A stretch of 64,000 nucleotides of DNA from JBPOFY01 sp049889815 (GTDB lineage Bacteria > Verrucomicrobiota > Verrucomicrobiia > Opitutales > Coraliomargaritaceae). The stretch's first letter is position 1, and every line of letters begins with the position of its first letter. The position numbers and the translations under genes are program-made. Under the pieces are notes generated by a model, which was not told the origin of the DNA, did no database searches, and worked only from the letters and a program-made list of their open reading frames with translations. Of this stretch, positions 9,309-18,660 are shown in pieces. The stretch covers positions 1-64,000 of the forward strand of contig JBMHCR010000007.1 of the NCBI GenBank assembly GCA_049889815.1, read 5' to 3'.

Positions 9309-9900
9309 AAAGAAGTCCATCTCCAGCAATAACAACAATGACGTCGGCGAAGCCCTCGCACTACTCTCTGAAACCTTAACCGAGGAAGAAGCCCGTATTC
9401 GTGAAGAAGGCGCGGATGCAATGAAAACCGGGGCATACGACACCGCAACGGAGGTCATTGACTTCGCCAAGCAGTTGCTTGCCTTCCAAGGCAAGGTGGC
9501 TGCATTGGCCGACGAGTGGGAGGAGATCGAGAACGCCCGTGATGCCGCCACGCCGGAAGTTCAGGAGATCGTCAGCAAGAAATTCTTTGGAAAGAAACGA
9601 AAGGGCATCATCACGACCCAGGACGAATACTGCCAGCCCCTCTTGGAAGTGTTGGTCGAAATGGGCGGCAAAGGCCCGACCGACGAAGTTCTTGACCGCC
9701 TCGGCGATAAAATGAAAGGCGTTCTAAAGCCCGTGGACTACGAATGCCATAAATCCGACGAAAAGCAGATCCGCTGGCGAAACTCCGCACAGTGGGCACG
9801 TAATAAGATGGTCAATACCGATGGGCGCATGAAAAAAGGTTCACCCAGAGGCATCTGGGAGATCTCCGACAAGGGCCGCAAGTGGTTGGAGAAGCAGTAA
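9301..9900 (+). CDS. Mrr_N-like winged-helix protein
   Basis: The protein has 199 residues. The N-terminal half is charged and helical, probably a coiled coil (residues 25-80). The C-terminal half (about 105-198) resembles the Mrr N-terminal winged helix: PLLEVLVEMGG, then RWRNSAQWARNKMV, then RGIWEISDKGRKWL. In Mrr and related enzymes this DNA-binding domain is fused to a PD-(D/E)xK nuclease; here the protein ends after the winged helix and I see no nuclease. It overlaps the EVE gene by 8 bases and faces the recombinase gene 3 bases away. It could be the DNA-binding partner or a repressor for the Abi_2/EVE cassette. Domain assignment is moderate; function is unknown. Confidence 0.7.
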   Translation: MPKKKSISSNNNNDVGEALALLSETLTEEEARIREEGADAMKTGAYDTATEVIDFAKQLLAFQGKVAALADEWEEIENARDAATPEVQEIVSKKFFGKKRKGIITTQDEYCQPLLEVLVEMGGKGPTDEVLDRLGDKMKGVLKPVDYECHKSDEKQIRWRNSAQWARNKMVNTDGRMKKGSPRGIWEISDKGRKWLEKQ

Positions 9901-9903
9901 GCC

Positions 9904-11043
9904 TTATGTCTTAGGCTTAATCTCAAAATACTGCTTGGCGTCCTTCTTGGTCGCCACGCCGAGGTAGTGCTCGTAGAGGATGTTCTGATTCTTGTGCGAG
10001 ATCAGGAGCGCGGTATTGCCGGGATCACGGTGTAGGGCGACGTGGTAGGTCGCGAAACTGTGGCGCAGGCAATTCCTAGGTGGTGACTTCTTGGTGATCT
10101 TGTCTTTTCGGGCCATGGCCGCTGTGACCAAGAGGCCAGCACGAATGAAGGCCTTTTCGCGGCGTTTGGTGATTTGCCGCGACGTGAGCTTGAAGGCCGA
10201 TGCAGGGGTGCGCTCCAGCCAGAGCCACAGGTTTTCGGGAAGGCCTTCGATGTAGTTGCGACGGCGCTTCTTCGTTTTCTCGGCAGGTGTGAGGATGGCC
10301 CATTCGTCGAGTTTGATTTCGCCATGCGAGAGCCGTTCGATGGCCGAAGCGCGCATACCACCGAAAGCGCCGAGGGCTAGAAGCCCACAGATTTCAGGGT
10401 CTTCATCCTGATTAGCAGCAAAAAGTTGCTTGGTTTCTTCGACGGTCAAAATGCCCGGTTCTTGTCGAGTGACTTTAATGGGCGGGATGGGTTCAACCGG
10501 ATTGTCCTGCAACCATTTGCTTTTCTTGAACCATTTGAAGGCGGTGTTGAGGAAGCTGCGGGTGTGATTCTTCGTGGTGTCGGCGTAAGGGCGTGCGTGA
10601 ATGAACTCGGTGACTTGCTCTGTAGTGACTTCATGCACGGGGACGTCGCCACAAAATCGCGTGAAGCGTTCGTAGGTCAGCTTGGCGTGGCGGCGATAGT
10701 TGGCGTCGCGCCCGGTTTGCTCCAGTGATTTGAGATGCGCAGCAAAACCTTCGGAGAGCTTGACCTCGGTAATCTCGTCGTGGTGATCGAGCCAGAAATC
10801 GACCAGCTCCATTGGCGAGACATGCGGAAGGATGATGCTGGCCTTTTTCCATTCACGGATTTGCTCCTTGTCGAATTTGAAAACCTCTTCGCCGTGGGCG
10901 TTCAGTTCTTTGGAGAAGGAGCGAATGAACTTATCGCGTTCTTTCTCGGTCTGGAAGAAGCGGGATTTCAGTTTGCGGTCGACATACCAGCGAGCCTCCC
11001 AAGGGCTCTTTCGATTCGGCTGATAGTGTGGAATGACGCGCAT
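9904..11043 (-). CDS. Tyrosine recombinase (integrase) 1
   Basis: This is a 379-residue phage-type integrase. It has an N-terminal EARWYV/RFF arm-type domain, a SAM-like core-binding domain and a C-terminal catalytic domain with GMRASAIERL (box I Arg), CLRHSFATYH (box II Arg), an ISHKNQ His and a probable Tyr nucleophile in YEHYLG. The usual first His of box II (HxxR) is Asn here (NCLR). I chose the ATG at 11043 rather than the upstream TTG at 11058, because it aligns with the start of the second recombinase. It is clearly paralogous to the gene at 11074-12270. The order recombinase, recombinase, ssrA fits integration at the tmRNA gene. Confidence 0.92.
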   Translation of the reverse strand: MRVIPHYQPNRKSPWEARWYVDRKLKSRFFQTEKERDKFIRSFSKELNAHGEEVFKFDKEQIREWKKASIILPHVSPMELVDFWLDHHDEITEVKLSEGFAAHLKSLEQTGRDANYRRHAKLTYERFTRFCGDVPVHEVTTEQVTEFIHARPYADTTKNHTRSFLNTAFKWFKKSKWLQDNPVEPIPPIKVTRQEPGILTVEETKQLFAANQDEDPEICGLLALGAFGGMRASAIERLSHGEIKLDEWAILTPAEKTKKRRRNYIEGLPENLWLWLERTPASAFKLTSRQITKRREKAFIRAGLLVTAAMARKDKITKKSPPRNCLRHSFATYHVALHRDPGNTALLISHKNQNILYEHYLGVATKKDAKQYFEIKPKT

Positions 11044-11049
11044 TCTTGA

Positions 11050-11067
11050 TTGAGGCAAAGTTGAGGC
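11050..11067. repeat. TTGAGGC direct repeat upstream of recombinase 1
   Basis: Two TTGAGGC heptamers 11 bases apart lie just upstream of the recombinase 1 start. The same 18-base arrangement, differing at two positions, recurs at 12325-12342 upstream of recombinase 2. The spacing equals one helical turn, as expected for protein-binding sites such as integrase arm sites or operators. The copy here overlaps the likely ribosome-binding region (7 bases from the ATG). Function is inferred. Confidence 0.6.
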
Positions 11068-11073
11068 GTAGCG

Positions 11074-12270
11074 TCAACACTTCCGAGTGCGATTGGATGG
11101 GCAGATTTGAAAGTAGCGTTCAGCCTGTTCCTTCGTCGCGATCCCCAAGTAATGTTGGAAGAGGATCTGTTGATTCCGGTGGCTCATGATGAGCGCGGTC
11201 TTTCCGGCGTCACGGTGGAGTGCGACATGATAGGTGGCGAAGCTGTGTCGGAAGCAATTCTTCGGCGGGCACTTGGGCTTCCATTTCACGCGGGGTTCTC
11301 CGCGCTCTTCACGCTTGCGATTCTCGTAGGCGATGTCGTCGGCTTCGATGAGCAGGCCAGCGCGCTTGAGAGCTTCACTGCGGCGGTGCATGAACTGCCT
11401 GTGCGTTAGCTCGAAAGCACTGGATGGTGTCCGCTCCAGCCATTTCCACAAGTTATCGGGCAGGCCTTCAATCCACTGGCGACGGCGTTTCTTGGTTTTC
11501 TCGGCGGGTGTGTGGATGCCTCGCTGATTGAAGTCGATCTCGTCGTAATCGATTTTCGAGATGGCCGAGGCGCGAATCCCGGCAAAAGCACCAAGGGCGA
11601 GCAGACCGCAGATCTCTTGATCGACCTTTTCATTGGCTCGGAAGAGTAATTCGGTTTCCTCGACAGTCAGAATGCCCGGCTCGGGTGTGACGACTTCCGG
11701 CGTGCGCACTTTCTTGGCAGGATTGTCCATGGCCCAGCCTTGTTCGATCCACCATGCGTAGGCTCCACCAATACTGCGCTTGTAGTGACGTTTCGTCACC
11801 GGCTTGTAGGGCATGCCTAGAATGTATTTAGCGATCATCTGATGCGTGACCTCGTGGACGTGTTGGGCGGCCATGTTGTCGCTAAAATCACGCAAGTGTG
11901 CCTCGACGTGCTTGCGGTAGGCGGGCTCCCGCTCCATCGCTTCCAAGTATTTCAGGTAGGCAGGAATCGCCTCAGTGAAGGGTTTGGGCGTCAGGTTCGG
12001 TCGATTCGAGGCGAGCCAGAAGCGCATGACCTCAACCGGATCGGCATCCGGTGCCAGTCGAGAGGCTTCCTGCCAGCGGCGCATCTTGGCCGGGTCGAAA
12101 CCCAGCAGGAGGCTGGTCCCATTTTGGGAGAGCTGCTCCTGAAACTCGTCAATGAACTGCTCGCGTTCCGCTTCGGTGGCAAAGAACCGGCACTTTAGCC
12201 GCTTCTCCACATACCACCGAGCTTCATACTTTTTAACCTTCTCAGGCCGGTAGTGTCGTTTGATTTCCAT
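11074..12270 (-). CDS. Tyrosine recombinase (integrase) 2
   Basis: This 398-residue paralogue of recombinase 1 has the same start (EIKRHYRP, EARWYVEKRLKCRFF). Its catalytic residues are visible: box I in GIRASAISKI, box II in CFRHSFATYHVALHRD, His in MSHRNQ and Tyr in FQHYLG. The box II His is again Asn (NCFR). An extra charged stretch (about residues 310-330) before box II is absent from recombinase 1. Being nearest the attachment site, this gene is the likely integration enzyme; the pair may act together or one may serve excision. Its start lies 207 bases from the ssrA 3' end, with TTGAG repeats between. Confidence 0.93.
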   Translation of the reverse strand: MEIKRHYRPEKVKKYEARWYVEKRLKCRFFATEAEREQFIDEFQEQLSQNGTSLLLGFDPAKMRRWQEASRLAPDADPVEVMRFWLASNRPNLTPKPFTEAIPAYLKYLEAMEREPAYRKHVEAHLRDFSDNMAAQHVHEVTHQMIAKYILGMPYKPVTKRHYKRSIGGAYAWWIEQGWAMDNPAKKVRTPEVVTPEPGILTVEETELLFRANEKVDQEICGLLALGAFAGIRASAISKIDYDEIDFNQRGIHTPAEKTKKRRRQWIEGLPDNLWKWLERTPSSAFELTHRQFMHRRSEALKRAGLLIEADDIAYENRKREERGEPRVKWKPKCPPKNCFRHSFATYHVALHRDAGKTALIMSHRNQQILFQHYLGIATKEQAERYFQICPSNRTRKC

Positions 12271-12324
12271 CTCATTCTGAATCTACCAGAGTGAGCGGAC
12301 AATCATAGGGTAATCGTTATCCAA

Positions 12325-12380
12325 TTGAGGCATAATTGAGGCAATTGGATTGATTTCAACGGTATTGAGTCGTGTTGAGT
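12325..12380. repeat. Phased TTGAG repeats between recombinase 2 and ssrA
   Basis: TTGAGGC occurs at 12325 and 12336, matching the copy at 11050-11067. Two degenerate TTGAG units follow at 12365 and 12375, again about one helical turn apart. The array lies between the recombinase start and the attachment site in the ssrA 3' end, where integrase arm-type sites would be expected. It could equally be an operator controlling the recombinase. Confidence 0.55.
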
Positions 12381-12440
12381 GGTATTCTGTTTTTGAAATC
12401 TGTCGTTACGCAAGGCGTTCAAATTACGTAAATTACTCAT

Positions 12441-12465
12441 AAAAAAGCCCTTCCGAAGAAGGGCT
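12441..12465 (-). terminator. ssrA intrinsic terminator
   Basis: On the minus strand an 8-bp stem AGCCCTTC/GAAGGGCT with a TTCG tetraloop is followed by a run of T (the A run at 12441-12446 on the plus strand). It starts 12 bases after the tmRNA 3' CCA. It is the terminator of ssrA and lies on the island side of the probable crossover point. Confidence 0.9.
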
Positions 12466-12475
12466 GAACAGAAAG

Positions 12476-12821
<346 letters not shown>

Positions 12822-13053
12822 TTTTTTAAAAAGCTGAAACACTGAAAGCGTGAAACGTTAAAAGGACTACGGAAAGAACTGTGTCCGCTATTGCGGAGGT
12901 TCTTTCAAAGAACATTTGAGACTTTCTCCCAGATCATCGAAAATAGCAAGTGTCGATATCTTATCATTTGCGTATTCTTACGAGATCCTTTCAAACTATC
13001 GGTTTTACTCAAACCCGTTACTTTCAAAAACCTCTATTACCCGCATCACTCCT

Positions 13054-15027
13054 ATGAATCGATCCACTCGCCCTTTCCTTCGTGTTTTTAAACTAGGCAC
13101 TGCCACTATTTGTACGGTTCTTGCGCCGCATTTTTCAAACGCCGATGCGGGTGAACCTGTTCAGATCATGGTGCTGCCTACAGTGACCCGCGAGATTGGC
13201 GGTATTTCTGAGCTGGATCGCAAAGTGTACTTCGCTTTGGCCGACGATGGTAAAAACTTGGACAAGAAGGTTCCTTCACAGGAGGTATATAACTACCTTA
13301 CAAACGAACTCAATGTGCGCTTTGGGCGTCAGTTAGGCCCTATTCAAGCAGTGGTAAAATGGAATGACTGGACCCGCGAAGATCCCGATCGGCCAGGATT
13401 TGCGGATATTGAGTTTCTGGGAAGCAAGCTGAAAGCTGCCAAGCAGAGTAAAGAAATGAGCTCAGACTACGGTCCGAATTTGGATGTGGCTGCGCATGGT
13501 TTTCAAGGCGCCTACCCCGCCTTTATGGGCGAGCATACAACCGATGAAGCGGGCGGCTATCATCACCCGCAAGTGCTGCCCACCAATCATGAAGCAGCGG
13601 CCGAACTCGCCCTTCAGGTCTTCAAAAACAATTATACCGATTTAACTCGTCCCAAATACTTCGAGCCAATCAACGAACCGCACTGGTCGTTCAACCAAGA
13701 AGGCGACACGGTTCTGGCGGATTGGCATGTAAAAGTACACGAGGTGTTCTCCCAAGAACTTCCGGATGTGATGGTCGGCGGGCCCTGCTTATCGGTTGCT
13801 TACCTATTTGAAAGCGATTACCGAGCGTTCAACTCGATCAGTGATTTCGTGACCAAGACCGAGGGCAAGTTGGATTTCTACTCGTTCCATGCTTACGATT
13901 ATATTAACTACACGGGTGAGGCGTTTGTCGGCCGCATCCAAACGGGACTCCCCATGGAGGGTAATCTGGACCTGATTCCAAACTACACCGTGATTCATTA
14001 CGGAAAGGAAACTCCGATCGTTGTGAGTGAACACGGTGGCTACGCAACGGGCAAAGCCGGCAAAACGCCTGAAGACGTTGTCAATGAGATTGCCGCCCAA
14101 TTTTTCCCTGATGACGAAGCAGGCTTTGAACTGGAATTGAAGAAAGCAGCAATTCTCAGTCACCAGCACTTGCGTAGTATCATCACCAATACGCTCAACT
14201 TTATGGACCACCCGCACACTCTCGTAAAGGCGGTGCCGTTTATTCTTCTAGAGACTATGGCATGGGATCCGCGCTACTATGCCGCGTTCTATGCTCCCAA
14301 AAACTACGAAGACGATACGACTTGGGTGGAAACCGCCAATTCCGACTTCTATAAACTATTTAAAGACCTTAAGGGCCGACGTGTGAGGACCATCCATCAA
14401 GATCAGGATGTGCAGGTTCAGGCCTTTGTGCATCAGTCCACACTCCGCGTAGTCATCAATAATCTGATCAATGTTAAAACTCCACTAGAACTAAACATCC
14501 CCAAAGCGCAAAGCTACTCAGTTCGTCGCTATGGCAGTAATGAGGACTTCACTCCCTATCTCACAGAAGAAGATGTTAAGAGTCTGAAAGAGCTCAGCAT
14601 TGATGGTTACGAGACAATCGTTATAGTTGCAAGGTACAGCGAAGCCATTGATGACGCCCTAACCCTCAACGAGGTCGCTCACTACGGTGATCGCACGCTT
14701 GTCGAAGTTTTACCCGAAACGACCGAAGACATCCATGTCGCAGTTGGGAATCTCGACGATGTTGAATATGGCTCACTGCGCATTTCACACCGTCGCCCAC
14801 TCGGTACTGACCGTGAGATCAAAGTGCTCTTAAATGGTCAAGAGATCCTCATGCCGGTCGAGGACGGCGCTGATCGTCTTGAGTCACAGAACGACTACGC
14901 CACAACCCGTATTACGACAATCCATCCCAGCCAAATTCAGGAAAACAACGTCGTAACTGTAAGCTTTCCAGATGGCAATCAGGGGCGTGTTGGCAGTGTT
15001 GTGCTGCGCGTCGCTTCAAAAAAGTAA
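13054..15027 (+). CDS. Secreted GH86-like glycoside hydrolase (agarase/porphyranase type)
   Basis: The protein has 657 residues with a signal-peptide-like N terminus (basic start, hydrophobic stretch, cut near HFSNADA). The ATG at 13054 is chosen because an in-frame extension upstream has no export-signal logic. The (beta/alpha)8 core shows FEPINEPHW with acid/base E208 and VVSEHGG with nucleophile E326, as in clan GH-A. The long insertions and C-terminal beta domains (about 470-655) fit family GH86, whose members cleave agar or porphyran. GH39 or another clan-A family remains possible. It is the first gene after ssrA and heads the polysaccharide cluster with the fucosidase, sigma/FecR pair and giant hydrolase. 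Confidence 0.65.
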   Translation: MNRSTRPFLRVFKLGTATICTVLAPHFSNADAGEPVQIMVLPTVTREIGGISELDRKVYFALADDGKNLDKKVPSQEVYNYLTNELNVRFGRQLGPIQAVVKWNDWTREDPDRPGFADIEFLGSKLKAAKQSKEMSSDYGPNLDVAAHGFQGAYPAFMGEHTTDEAGGYHHPQVLPTNHEAAAELALQVFKNNYTDLTRPKYFEPINEPHWSFNQEGDTVLADWHVKVHEVFSQELPDVMVGGPCLSVAYLFESDYRAFNSISDFVTKTEGKLDFYSFHAYDYINYTGEAFVGRIQTGLPMEGNLDLIPNYTVIHYGKETPIVVSEHGGYATGKAGKTPEDVVNEIAAQFFPDDEAGFELELKKAAILSHQHLRSIITNTLNFMDHPHTLVKAVPFILLETMAWDPRYYAAFYAPKNYEDDTTWVETANSDFYKLFKDLKGRRVRTIHQDQDVQVQAFVHQSTLRVVINNLINVKTPLELNIPKAQSYSVRRYGSNEDFTPYLTEEDVKSLKELSIDGYETIVIVARYSEAIDDALTLNEVAHYGDRTLVEVLPETTEDIHVAVGNLDDVEYGSLRISHRRPLGTDREIKVLLNGQEILMPVEDGADRLESQNDYATTRITTIHPSQIQENNVVTVSFPDGNQGRVGSVVLRVASKK

Positions 15028-15143
15028 TCCTGGCTATTTTTTGAACGACTCCAATCGTAAGGCGACCCTCTTACCCAGGTAAATTAACCTAGACGCTTCG
15101 GTCCCCAACATCCTTTTCGAGACACTCATTCAGATTGTAAAAC

Positions 15144-16694
15144 ATGCCTTCACAGACAAATTCCCATGAGCTCGACGCACTCGAAGCTCAATACAAAACC
15201 ATCCGTCAGGAAATGCTCAAACAGCCGATCACTGCGGGTGACGGCCCGTTTAAAGGCAGTCCTGAATCCTTAAAACAATTCGAATGTCCAGAATGGTTTC
15301 GTGATGCGAAATTCGGCATTTGGGCGCACTGGGGTCCCCAAGGTCTAAACCGGATCGGAGATTGGTATGCTCGGAATATGTATATCGATGATTTTGAGGA
15401 GGGCGATGGTATGCACAAGAACGCTTACAAATACCATCTTGAGCACTTTGGTCACCCTTCTGAAATCGGCTACAAAGACATCCTCCATCTATGGAAAGCT
15501 GAAAAATTCGACCCAGACGCGCTCATAAAACGCTACAAGGAAGTCGGCGCTCGCTATTTTGTGGCACTTGGTGTGCATACGGACAATGTGGATTGCTGGG
15601 ATTCGAAATTTCAGCGCTGGAACTCGGTCAACATCGGACCGAAGAAGGACATCGTCGGGCTCTGGCGCGACGCTGTTCGTAAACATGGACTACATTTCGG
15701 CGTCTCTGAGCATACCTCCAATTATTACCATTGGTTTGGCACCAGTATGAGCGCAGACAAAAGCGGTCCGAAAAAAGGTGTGCCCTATGATGGTCAGGAC
15801 GAGCGTTACCGCGACCTCTACCATTCGAAATTTGCCACCGATCGACGCGACAACTGGCGCACCCCACCCGACTACCCAAAAGACTGGGCTAAGGAATGGT
15901 ATTTCCGTATGAAGGATCTACTCGATAATTACGAGCCAGATCTCTTCTACACCGATGGCGCCTTCGCGCTAGATGAATATAGCCACAGTATCGTCGCCTA
16001 CCTATACAACGAGAGTATCCGCAAAAATGGCGGCAAACAAAAAGCGGTCTTTACTCAAAAAAACCATCCAGGCCTTGGCACCTTCATTCCAAGTGCAGGC
16101 GTCTTTGATATCGAGCGCGGTCTTGCAAAAGGCATAACAGAGGAGCCTTGGCAGATCGACACCTGTCTCGGGAACTGGTTCTATGAGGACAACTTCCCCT
16201 ACAAATCCGCTGAGAGCGTGATCCACTTCTTGATCGATGTAGTGAGCAAAAATGGCAACATGCTACTAAGCGTTCCTGTCCACCCCAATGGAACCGTGGA
16301 TCAGGCTTGTCAGAATATTTTAGCCGATATCAAGCACTTCCTCGATATTAACGGCGAGGCAATCTACGCGACTCGCCCATGGAAGGTATTCGGCGAAGGT
16401 GGAGTGACCGAATACGAGTCCAAATGTCACAATGAGAAGCCTATTGAGGCACAAGAAGGTGAATACCGCTTCACTCGCTCAAAAGACGGCGGTTCGGTTT
16501 ACGTCTTCCTACTCCGCTGGCCACGCGAACAAACGATTCAGGTTCAATCATTTGCCAACGAATCAGTGATCCAGTCGGTTGAATTACTTGGGAACGGGCT
16601 CCTTAAATACTCCCAAGGTGCTGACGGTCTAAAAGTACTACTACCAGTCGACGCTCCTGGAAAATACGCAAGTGTGCTTAAAATAACGCTTTAA
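15144..16694 (+). CDS. Alpha-L-fucosidase, family GH29
   Basis: The protein has 516 residues. GH29 hallmarks include ECPEWFRDAKFGIWAHWGPQ near residue 48, YKDILHLWKAEKFDPD, and FYTDGAF with the nucleophile at about D271. A C-terminal beta-sandwich (about 430-516) follows. I see no signal peptide, so it probably acts in the cytoplasm or periplasm on imported fucosylated oligosaccharides, or on sulfated galactan side chains. It lies 117 bases after the GH86-like gene and 74 before the sigma factor gene, all on the same strand. The family call is firm; the natural substrate is inferred. Confidence 0.9.
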   Translation: MPSQTNSHELDALEAQYKTIRQEMLKQPITAGDGPFKGSPESLKQFECPEWFRDAKFGIWAHWGPQGLNRIGDWYARNMYIDDFEEGDGMHKNAYKYHLEHFGHPSEIGYKDILHLWKAEKFDPDALIKRYKEVGARYFVALGVHTDNVDCWDSKFQRWNSVNIGPKKDIVGLWRDAVRKHGLHFGVSEHTSNYYHWFGTSMSADKSGPKKGVPYDGQDERYRDLYHSKFATDRRDNWRTPPDYPKDWAKEWYFRMKDLLDNYEPDLFYTDGAFALDEYSHSIVAYLYNESIRKNGGKQKAVFTQKNHPGLGTFIPSAGVFDIERGLAKGITEEPWQIDTCLGNWFYEDNFPYKSAESVIHFLIDVVSKNGNMLLSVPVHPNGTVDQACQNILADIKHFLDINGEAIYATRPWKVFGEGGVTEYESKCHNEKPIEAQEGEYRFTRSKDGGSVYVFLLRWPREQTIQVQSFANESVIQSVELLGNGLLKYSQGADGLKVLLPVDAPGKYASVLKITL

Positions 16695-16767
16695 TATGAA
16701 AACGGCGATTATTTGGTATTTTTTTACAAAGAACGCCTAATCTCGGGTCTCAACGAGAAAACAAAAT

Positions 16768-17322
16768 GTGAATTCGCTTCCAAATATCACTGAGGCCGAC
16801 CGGACCGAACGGTTACTGCGTCAATTCTACGCACAGCAAGGAAAGCTCAGAGGCTACGTTTTCTCAGCGACCCGCAATTATCACGCAACTGAAGAGATAC
16901 TCCAATCGACGGCAATCGTGGTTGCTCAAAAGTCCTCAAAGTTCGATTTCAATAAGGAACCCGTTCCTTGGTTCATTGGTATCGCAAAAAACCACATTCA
17001 AAAGTGGTATCGAAATCAAGGGCAAGCAACGATTCGGAATGTGAGCCTTGAGTTACTCGAACAGTGCCTCCCCGACTATGAAGCGTTCAAATCAGATGAA
17101 GTGTCCGCCCGCCACGAAGCGCTGACGAGTTGTATTCGTAAACTATCGACCAAGCAAAAACAAGTCATCCAGCTGCGCTATCTCGAAGGCCTGGGCTGCC
17201 AAGATATTGCGGATGAGCTCAACCGCCCTATCCAAGGGATTTACTCACTTTTGAAGCGCCTTAAATTAGAACTGCGCAAATGCGTTGAAATCAGGCTTAA
17301 ACAAGAGGATGCACTATCATGA
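16768..17322 (+). CDS. ECF-type RNA polymerase sigma factor
   Basis: The protein has 184 residues. Region 2 covers about 18-85 (AQQGKLRGYVFSATRN, then VPWFIGIAKNHI) and the region 4 helix-turn-helix about 125-175 (LSTKQKQVIQLRYLEGLGCQDIADEL). This is the planctomycete/verrucomicrobial ECF type. Start is GTG at 16768; the ATG three bases earlier is out of frame. The 3' end overlaps the FecR gene (ATGA), the standard arrangement of an ECF factor and its membrane anti-sigma. It probably directs transcription of the neighbouring hydrolase genes when the FecR protein is relieved. Confidence 0.9.
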   Translation: MNSLPNITEADRTERLLRQFYAQQGKLRGYVFSATRNYHATEEILQSTAIVVAQKSSKFDFNKEPVPWFIGIAKNHIQKWYRNQGQATIRNVSLELLEQCLPDYEAFKSDEVSARHEALTSCIRKLSTKQKQVIQLRYLEGLGCQDIADELNRPIQGIYSLLKRLKLELRKCVEIRLKQEDALS

Positions 17323-18614
17323 AACCCAAAGATGATAACTCGATACAGTCGCTTCTCGGCGACTACTTCGTTCGTGATCTCGACGACGATCAGCTGGCTC
17401 GCCTAGAAACCGCGCTTGCCAGCAACCCTGATTTGCGAGCGAAGTTTGCAGAACATTCACGAGATGAGTGGCTACTCCATCATGTTCATGAAGATATTAC
17501 TGGCGGCTACATCAAGCCTAACAACTTGGTTCAATTTCATGGCAACCGTAATTTCTTCGCAAAGTTTGTGGCCATAGCAGCTATGCTGGCCGTGTCCTGC
17601 ACCTTCGCATATCTCTATTTCACGCACACTGAAACAGACATACATTACGCCAACCTTGACTCTGAAGCCATCCAGCACCTTGCCACTTTGACAGACGCAT
17701 TCGCGTTGCCGGGCGACAGCATTACAGTGATCAACGACAGTGAAACGCGATTACTGCAACCGGGTGGACACTTGTTTGCAGGCGATAGGGTAACCGTGCC
17801 TGAGGGCGCACGCCTTAGTTTCCAATACGCAAATGAAGAAACTCTTGTGCGCATAAACACAGCATCTGAATTCGTCTTAAGCGAACTTAATGGCACTAAA
17901 CATATCCACCTTGAAAGTGGTGCTTTGAAGGCAGAAGTCGTTCGCCAACCAGTTGGCAAACCGATGCGCCTGACAACTAACGACGCGGAAGCTGTTGTTC
18001 TGGGAACTAGTTTTGAATTACGCGCAAAAGAATACACTCAGTTGGCAGTCCTCACAGGACGCGTTGTTTTCAACTCTCGCTTTAGCGAGCAGAATGTGGA
18101 AGTGCAAGCAGGGCATCTAGCGAAATCCAACCAAGCCAGCGAATGGAAAAGTGTGCCTTTTAAAATAAGCCGTACCTCACCAATTTTTGACCACACCCTG
18201 AATAAAAATCGACTTCATGAGTTCATCGCAGTCGATCATGAGCGCGATTACGTCGGTTTCCTACGCTTCGATTGCGGACAGTTTAATGGCAAACCTATTG
18301 AGGCGAAGCTAAAACTACATCTTGCGCGACATCACACAGATGGTGGCGGAAGTGGAACGGTGCGGCTTTATAAAGTTCCACCGACGACCCATATTAATAA
18401 CGTCCACGAAATGCCGTTTGTTGAAGTCGCAACTTATACAGGACGTCTCGGCGCAGGCATGGACCTTACGTTTAACATCGATACCGAGTCGATGGATAAC
18501 GATATCAATACTTTCCTGATCAAACTTGATGAAAACGGCAATGATTTCTGGTTTAGCTCGAGTGAAGGTCCAGTTCCCCCACAGCTCATCCTAAAAGTCG
18601 ATTCTTCGACCTAG
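17319..18614 (+). CDS. FecR-type anti-sigma factor with a C-terminal carbohydrate-binding-like domain
   Basis: The protein has 431 residues. A short cytoplasmic anti-sigma part (SLLGDYFVRDLDDDQLARLE, residues 8-40) is followed by a single membrane segment at about 78-101 and a FecR domain at about 140-270 (LLQPGGHLFAGDRVTVPEGARL, VLTGRVVF). Residues 285-430 form a DNRLRE/CBM96-like beta-sandwich with YVGFLRFDCGQF, GTVRLYKV and GNDFWFSSSEG. The same kind of domain ends the secreted hydrolase encoded 46 bases downstream (GNDIWFGSSES). Such a fusion suggests that the regulator samples polysaccharide directly outside the membrane, like RsgI-type sensors. Overlaps the sigma gene by 4 bases. Confidence 0.85.
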   Translation: MKPKDDNSIQSLLGDYFVRDLDDDQLARLETALASNPDLRAKFAEHSRDEWLLHHVHEDITGGYIKPNNLVQFHGNRNFFAKFVAIAAMLAVSCTFAYLYFTHTETDIHYANLDSEAIQHLATLTDAFALPGDSITVINDSETRLLQPGGHLFAGDRVTVPEGARLSFQYANEETLVRINTASEFVLSELNGTKHIHLESGALKAEVVRQPVGKPMRLTTNDAEAVVLGTSFELRAKEYTQLAVLTGRVVFNSRFSEQNVEVQAGHLAKSNQASEWKSVPFKISRTSPIFDHTLNKNRLHEFIAVDHERDYVGFLRFDCGQFNGKPIEAKLKLHLARHHTDGGGSGTVRLYKVPPTTHINNVHEMPFVEVATYTGRLGAGMDLTFNIDTESMDNDINTFLIKLDENGNDFWFSSSEGPVPPQLILKVDSST

Positions 18615-18660
18615 ATCGGGCACCCCCTTCCCAAAATCCCCCCTAGATAACCCATACCCC

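Noticed and set aside
12916..13053. N-terminal extension of the GH86-like protein
   Set aside because: The ATG at 13054 starts a proper signal peptide; the extension would bury it.
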